A program made the translations under genes and the position numbers. A stretch of 64,000 nt of DNA from Planctomycetota bacterium (lineage in GTDB: Bacteria; Planctomycetota; UBA1135; GCA-002686595): positions 62,001 through 126,000 of the forward strand of contig JADJQU010000003.1 of NCBI GenBank assembly GCA_016712565.1, given 5' to 3'. Position 1 is the first letter of the stretch, and each line of letters begins with the position of its first letter. Shown in pieces: positions 60,684-64,000 of this stretch. Under the pieces are notes generated by a model, which was not told the DNA's origin, searched no databases, and saw only the letters and a list, made by a program, of their open reading frames with translations.

Positions 60684-61418
60684 ATGGCCATTTTCACTCC
60701 CTCCCCGAACGTCGGTCCCCTGCAGGTGGCCGTGCCCGACGAGGGCAAGACCCTGCCGGTCACGCGCGAGGAGATCGTCGTCGTCACCGACCCGCGCAGT
60801 CAGACGGCGGAGCAGTTCCGCGGTCTGCGCAACTCCATCGTCGCCCTGAACCCCGAGGGCGCCCCGCGCACCGTGGTGGTGACGAGTTCTTTGCGCGGCG
60901 AAGGCAAGTCCGTGGCGGCCGTCAATCTGGCCCTGGCCCTGGGGGAGATGCCCGGCACGCGGGTGCTGCTCGTGGACGCCAACATGCACGCCCCCGCGGT
61001 GGAGGAGTACATGAGCCTGCCCCGCCGCCAGGGACTCTCCGACCTGCTGTCGGGGCGCCTGCCCCTGGACCACGCCATTCGCGCCACCTGCGTGCCCAGC
61101 GTGGCCGTGATCGGCGCCGGTTCGGCTTCGCGCAACCCCTCGGAGCTGCTCGCTTCCGAGCGCATGAAGACGCTGCTCTCGACGCTCAAGCGCCGCTACT
61201 CCTATGTGGTCCTCGACACACCCGAGGCGACCACCACCAGCGACGCGAGCCTGTTGGGCGCCATCACCGACGGCGTCGTGCTCGTGGTGCGGCAGAACAC
61301 CACGCCGCGCCAGTACGTGGAGCAGTCCTACAACATGCTGGAATCCCTGGGAGCCAACGTGCTCGGCACGCTGCTCACCGGCGCCCACATGGCCGACACG
61401 GCGCGCGGTCGCCGCTAG
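60684..61418 (+). CDS. BY-kinase/CpsD-like P-loop ATPase
   Basis: A 244-residue P-loop ATPase resembling the cytoplasmic domain of bacterial tyrosine kinases (CapB/Wzc). Walker A is TSSLRGEGKS (67-76), Walker A' is RVLLVDANM (93-101) and Walker B is YVVLDTPEA. In bona fide BY-kinases the A' motif has a second Asp (DxD); here it is Asn100, and there is no tyrosine-rich tail. So kinase activity is doubtful; a ParA/MinD-like ATPase role is possible. No polysaccharide genes are nearby. Its stop is 1 nt from the convergent SprT-like gene. Confidence 0.8.
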   Translation: MAIFTPSPNVGPLQVAVPDEGKTLPVTREEIVVVTDPRSQTAEQFRGLRNSIVALNPEGAPRTVVVTSSLRGEGKSVAAVNLALALGEMPGTRVLLVDANMHAPAVEEYMSLPRRQGLSDLLSGRLPLDHAIRATCVPSVAVIGAGSASRNPSELLASERMKTLLSTLKRRYSYVVLDTPEATTTSDASLLGAITDGVVLVVRQNTTPRQYVEQSYNMLESLGANVLGTLLTGAHMADTARGRR

Positions 61419-61419
61419 G

Positions 61420-62376
61420 CTAGAACAGCAGGCGCTGCACCAATCGGCGCAGCAGGCCCGGTTCCGCGGGCTCTGAGAGCCGCACCTCGTGGGCGGCCAC
61501 GGCCCGGCCCGGGGCGAGACGGGGTGAGGCGGCGGCCTGGAGGCGCATGTCCTGACCCGTGCGGGCGGACCAGAGCAGCTCGCCCAGGTGGGCCTGTTCC
61601 CAAGCCAGCGCGGCCGCGGTGCCACCGAAGGCCTGCTCGCGGCGGCGGAATTCCCGGCTGTGGTAGACCCGCCGCCCGCTTCGGCCCCGTTCGGCCGGCA
61701 GGGCCGCGTGCAGCAGCTCGTGGAACAGCACGTAGCGCACGAAGTGCTCGGGCACCGCGGGCTGATCGAGCACGGGGTGCATGCGCACCACTCCGGCCCA
61801 GAAATCGAAACTGCCCAGGCGCAGCGTGCGGCGTGAACGCGAGCGCGGCGCGCGTCCCCAGGTGAGCTTGGGCCAGGCCGGGCCGCCGTCTTGCTCGAAG
61901 GTGGAGGGGAATTCCTGGGCCCGCACCTCCGCCGCGAGGCGCGCCAGGTCGTGGACCCGGCCGCGGGTGCGCTGGATCACGGGCCTCGGGGCGGTCTGCT
62001 CGACGATCTCGATCTGGGTTTCGATCCAGGCGTCGAGCCGCTCGAGCTTCGCTCGCGCGCGTCGGCCCGAGCGGATCCAGGCCAGCACCGCTTCGCGCAC
62101 CTCCGCCGGGGCACCGGCGAAGAAGGCGTTCATGCGCACGGTGCGCTCGCGGCCCCGGGGCTCGAGACGCAGGACCGTTCGTCGCGCCCGCGTGAAGACC
62201 ACCTGCACCGGGGATTCCAGGGCCTGGCTGAGAAACTCGCCCCAGGCCGCGGCATCGAGTCCTTCCGAGCCTTCCGGGCTTTCCGGGCCTTCCGGGGCGG
62301 GAGGCGCCGAGCGCGAGCGTGCCCCGGCACGGGCCGGGGCACTGGAGGCACTTCGCGGTCGTCGGCGATCGCTCAC
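61420..62376 (-). CDS. SprT-like zinc metalloprotein
   Basis: A 318-residue protein. An HExxH motif, FHELLHAALP (His219, Glu220, His223), is followed by a third likely ligand, His239 in VYHSREFRRREQAF. This matches the SprT/WSS1-like fold of metalloproteases. The N-terminal ~45 residues are Arg/Pro/Ser/Glu-rich, low-complexity and likely disordered. A second half ending LRRLVQRLLF is of unknown role. It is convergent with the BY-kinase-like gene. Confidence 0.75.
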   Translation of the reverse strand: MSDRRRPRSASSAPARAGARSRSAPPAPEGPESPEGSEGLDAAAWGEFLSQALESPVQVVFTRARRTVLRLEPRGRERTVRMNAFFAGAPAEVREAVLAWIRSGRRARAKLERLDAWIETQIEIVEQTAPRPVIQRTRGRVHDLARLAAEVRAQEFPSTFEQDGGPAWPKLTWGRAPRSRSRRTLRLGSFDFWAGVVRMHPVLDQPAVPEHFVRYVLFHELLHAALPAERGRSGRRVYHSREFRRREQAFGGTAAALAWEQAHLGELLWSARTGQDMRLQAAASPRLAPGRAVAAHEVRLSEPAEPGLLRRLVQRLLF

Positions 62377-62475
62377 CGGCGAGAGACTAGCGTCCAGGCG
62401 CCGCAGGGACGACGATCACGTTCCGGAAGCCGGCGCGCCCGGTGCCCGGAGCCCAAGCCGCCGGGAACCGTCTCT

Positions 62476-62505
62476 GGGACGGCCGACCGGGGGACGGCCG
62501 ACCGG
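62476..62505. repeat. Two tandem 15-nt repeats
   Basis: GGGACGGCCGACCGG is repeated exactly (62476-62490, 62491-62505). It shares the GGGACGG core with the 16-nt repeats at 50149. It lies 25 nt after the stop of the carboxypeptidase-regulatory gene on the minus strand. Confidence 0.75.
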
Positions 62506-62530
62506 GGGCGCGGCGGATTCCGGGAGGGGG

Positions 62531-64000
62531 CTAGCACCCCGAGAGGTTCAGCTCGCGGGTCAATTCCCCGCCCTCGGTGACCACGATCTGCTGCTGCGTG
62601 CGGCGCATGCTGTCGATGGCGTTGAAGGCGTTGTCACCCGTCTGGTACGTGGCCGAAAGCGTGTAGTTGCTCGGCCGCACGTGCTTGAACACGAAGCGGC
62701 CCTGGGCGTCGGAGCGCGTGTCGAGCACGATGTCGCTGGAATCCGATTCCAGGTGCACGTACGCGCCCTGCAACGGCATGCCGCCCTGAATCACCGTGCC
62801 CTGGACCGTCCCGCCCGCCTGCAGGGTGATCGTGCCCACGTCGTTCGGCGTGCCCTCGACCACCAGGATCGAGCGCTGCTTGCCCTGGGCGTAGTTGGCG
62901 TGGTTCAGGCGCAATTGGTAGCGCTCGGGCGTCAGGAAGCGCAGCTCGAAGACGCCCTCGGAATTGGTCACCACGCGGCGCGAGGTCGTGTTGGTGGGGA
63001 TCATGCCCGCGAAGAGCGAGTTGGTCGGATCGTCCTCGAAGGTGTCGTCGTGCGAAGTGACCACCACTCCGGCCACCGGCGCCCCGGCGGGGGAGACCAC
63101 GCGGCCGCGGATGGTGCCCCCGCGAGTGACGCGCACCAGCAGGTTGAGGCCCTGGCGGTCCGGAGTGATCGAGAAGGACTCCGAGAAGGTCGGCGCGGCC
63201 GCGTCCGAGCTGACCAGGACCGTGTAGGTGCCCGGGTCGAAGCCGCACAGCTGGAAGTTGCCGTCCGCGGCGTCGGTGAAGGTCTCCTTGACGCCCGTTT
63301 CCTCGGAGGCGACGCCCATGCCGGGCACCTGGTTCGGCGCCAGTCGCCGCACCGAGGCGGTGAACTTGGTGATGGGTTTGCCCTCACCATCCACCACGCG
63401 GCCCGTGATGCAGGCCTGGGCGACCATGTCGATGATCACGTTGACTTCACCCACCTGGACGCGGGTCTGCTTCTGCTGGCGATAGCCCTTGGCCTCGCAG
63501 ATCAGCACGTAGGAGCCCGGATTCAGGTTGTCGATCTGGAAGGCACCGTCCTCCAGGCTGGTGGCTTCGCCGCGGAAGCTCGTGGTGTTGCTGTTGAAGT
63601 AGGCCACGATGCGCGCGCCGGCGATGCCCGCGCCGTCCGAGCCGATGACCTTGCCCGCGATGGGGCCGCCCACGGCCAACTTGAAATCCACGCTCAAGCG
63701 CTCGCCGGGCTCGCCCTTGACGGTGATCCCGCCGCGGGTCTGGGAGCCGTAGCCCTCCGCCATGCAGGTGAGCTGCTTCGCGACGGGGTAGACGTTCTTG
63801 AACTCGTAGTGGCCCACGAGGTCGCTCTTGGTCTCCAGGCGGTCGGTGCTCTCGCCCTCGCCGGAATAGAAGGCGCTGTCGAGCCAGAGCACGGCGTTGG
63901 GCACGATGTTGCCCGCCGTGTCGGTGACCGTGCCCTCGATGACCGAGCCCTTCTTCAGGACCACGTTGGGGCCCTGGAAGTCGCCCTGGTCACCGACGCT
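62531..64000 (-). CDS. Carboxypeptidase-regulatory-like domain protein, 5' end outside window
   Basis: A partial protein of at least 489 residues, open at the right edge. Six or more beta-sandwich modules of about 80-95 residues are present: VIEGTVTDTAGNIVPNAVLW, IAGKVIGSDGAGIAGARIVA, ITGRVVDGEGKPITKFTASV, IRGRVVSPAGAPVAGVVVTS and VQGTVIQGGMPLQGAYVHLE. The C-terminus (LTRELNLSGC) ends in Cys. Such proteins are usually large, exported and surface-bound, and bind carbohydrates or help secretion. No signal peptide can be checked. Confidence 0.82.
   Translation of the reverse strand, partial: SVGDQGDFQGPNVVLKKGSVIEGTVTDTAGNIVPNAVLWLDSAFYSGEGESTDRLETKSDLVGHYEFKNVYPVAKQLTCMAEGYGSQTRGGITVKGEPGERLSVDFKLAVGGPIAGKVIGSDGAGIAGARIVAYFNSNTTSFRGEATSLEDGAFQIDNLNPGSYVLICEAKGYRQQKQTRVQVGEVNVIIDMVAQACITGRVVDGEGKPITKFTASVRRLAPNQVPGMGVASEETGVKETFTDAADGNFQLCGFDPGTYTVLVSSDAAAPTFSESFSITPDRQGLNLLVRVTRGGTIRGRVVSPAGAPVAGVVVTSHDDTFEDDPTNSLFAGMIPTNTTSRRVVTNSEGVFELRFLTPERYQLRLNHANYAQGKQRSILVVEGTPNDVGTITLQAGGTVQGTVIQGGMPLQGAYVHLESDSSDIVLDTRSDAQGRFVFKHVRPSNYTLSATYQTGDNAFNAIDSMRRTQQQIVVTEGGELTRELNLSGC

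Overview
This is a GC-rich bacterial chromosome segment with gene-dense, mostly operonic coding on both strands. The gene content suggests Planctomycetota or a similar phylum: alternative complex III plus a caa3 oxidase, a fused transaldolase/glucose-6-phosphate isomerase, a Ser/Thr kinase fused to a formylglycine-generating-enzyme-like domain, a YVTN/cytochrome c protein, and long carboxypeptidase-regulatory-domain and AsmA-like proteins. That placement is inferred from gene content only. No rRNA, tRNA, CRISPR array, transposase or prophage gene was recognised.

Layout. 1-8.6 kb (minus strand): pentose-phosphate genes (zwf fragment, gnd, tal-pgi), then a lipoprotein, a kinase/FGE fusion and a small outer-membrane-like protein. 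8.7-11.1 kb: a PepSY-FKBP isomerase and a Y-family DNA polymerase with a leucine steric gate. 11.1-11.65 kb: a repeat-rich intergenic stretch with two copies of a hairpin repeat and a possible small RNA. 11.6-19.5 kb: an exported cytochrome/beta-propeller protein, a frameshifted carboxypeptidase-regulatory protein, a methyltransferase, a lipoprotein-like 2-hydroxyacid dehydrogenase and trmL. 19.8-32.3 kb: one long respiratory operon, actABCDEF - orphan membrane gene - sco - ctaC-D-E-F, closed by a strong terminator. Electrons from quinol would pass through ACIII to the haem-c-bearing caa3 oxidase. 32.6-40.3 kb: an RlmD-type methyltransferase, a small Cys protein, a YqgE protein, a third hairpin repeat, a 1480-residue AsmA-like protein and a frameshifted radical SAM protein. 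40.3-46.5 kb (minus): an SLC13-type permease, a PF10136-type membrane protein, a LysR regulator, cyaY and nth. 46.6-49.4 kb: a CoA-binding protein, a sulfotransferase-like protein, a class IV aminotransferase without its usual lysine and a zinc-ribbon protein. 49.4-52.6 kb (minus): a deiodinase-like selenoprotein with an in-frame UGA, a DUF4198 protein and a DUF4331 protein. 52.8-54.3 kb: an ECF sigma factor (frameshifted) with a ChrR-like cupin anti-sigma factor. 54.3-58 kb (minus): a three-gene biotin-dependent acyl-CoA carboxylase. 58.2-64 kb: a secreted protein of unknown function, a BY-kinase-like ATPase, a SprT-like metalloprotein and a partial carboxypeptidase-regulatory protein.

The strongest special observations are: (1) the deiodinase-like selenoprotein, with UGA exactly at the family's selenocysteine position and a GGUC-loop hairpin 10 nt downstream; (2) the DinB-type polymerase with Leu at the steric-gate site; (3) a hairpin repeat family with a shared core and a compensatory base change; (4) a sulfotransferase-like/aminotransferase pair in which the PLP lysine is His. 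Five single-base frame breaks in four otherwise intact genes lie in or beside G/C-rich runs and look more like sequencing errors than decay.
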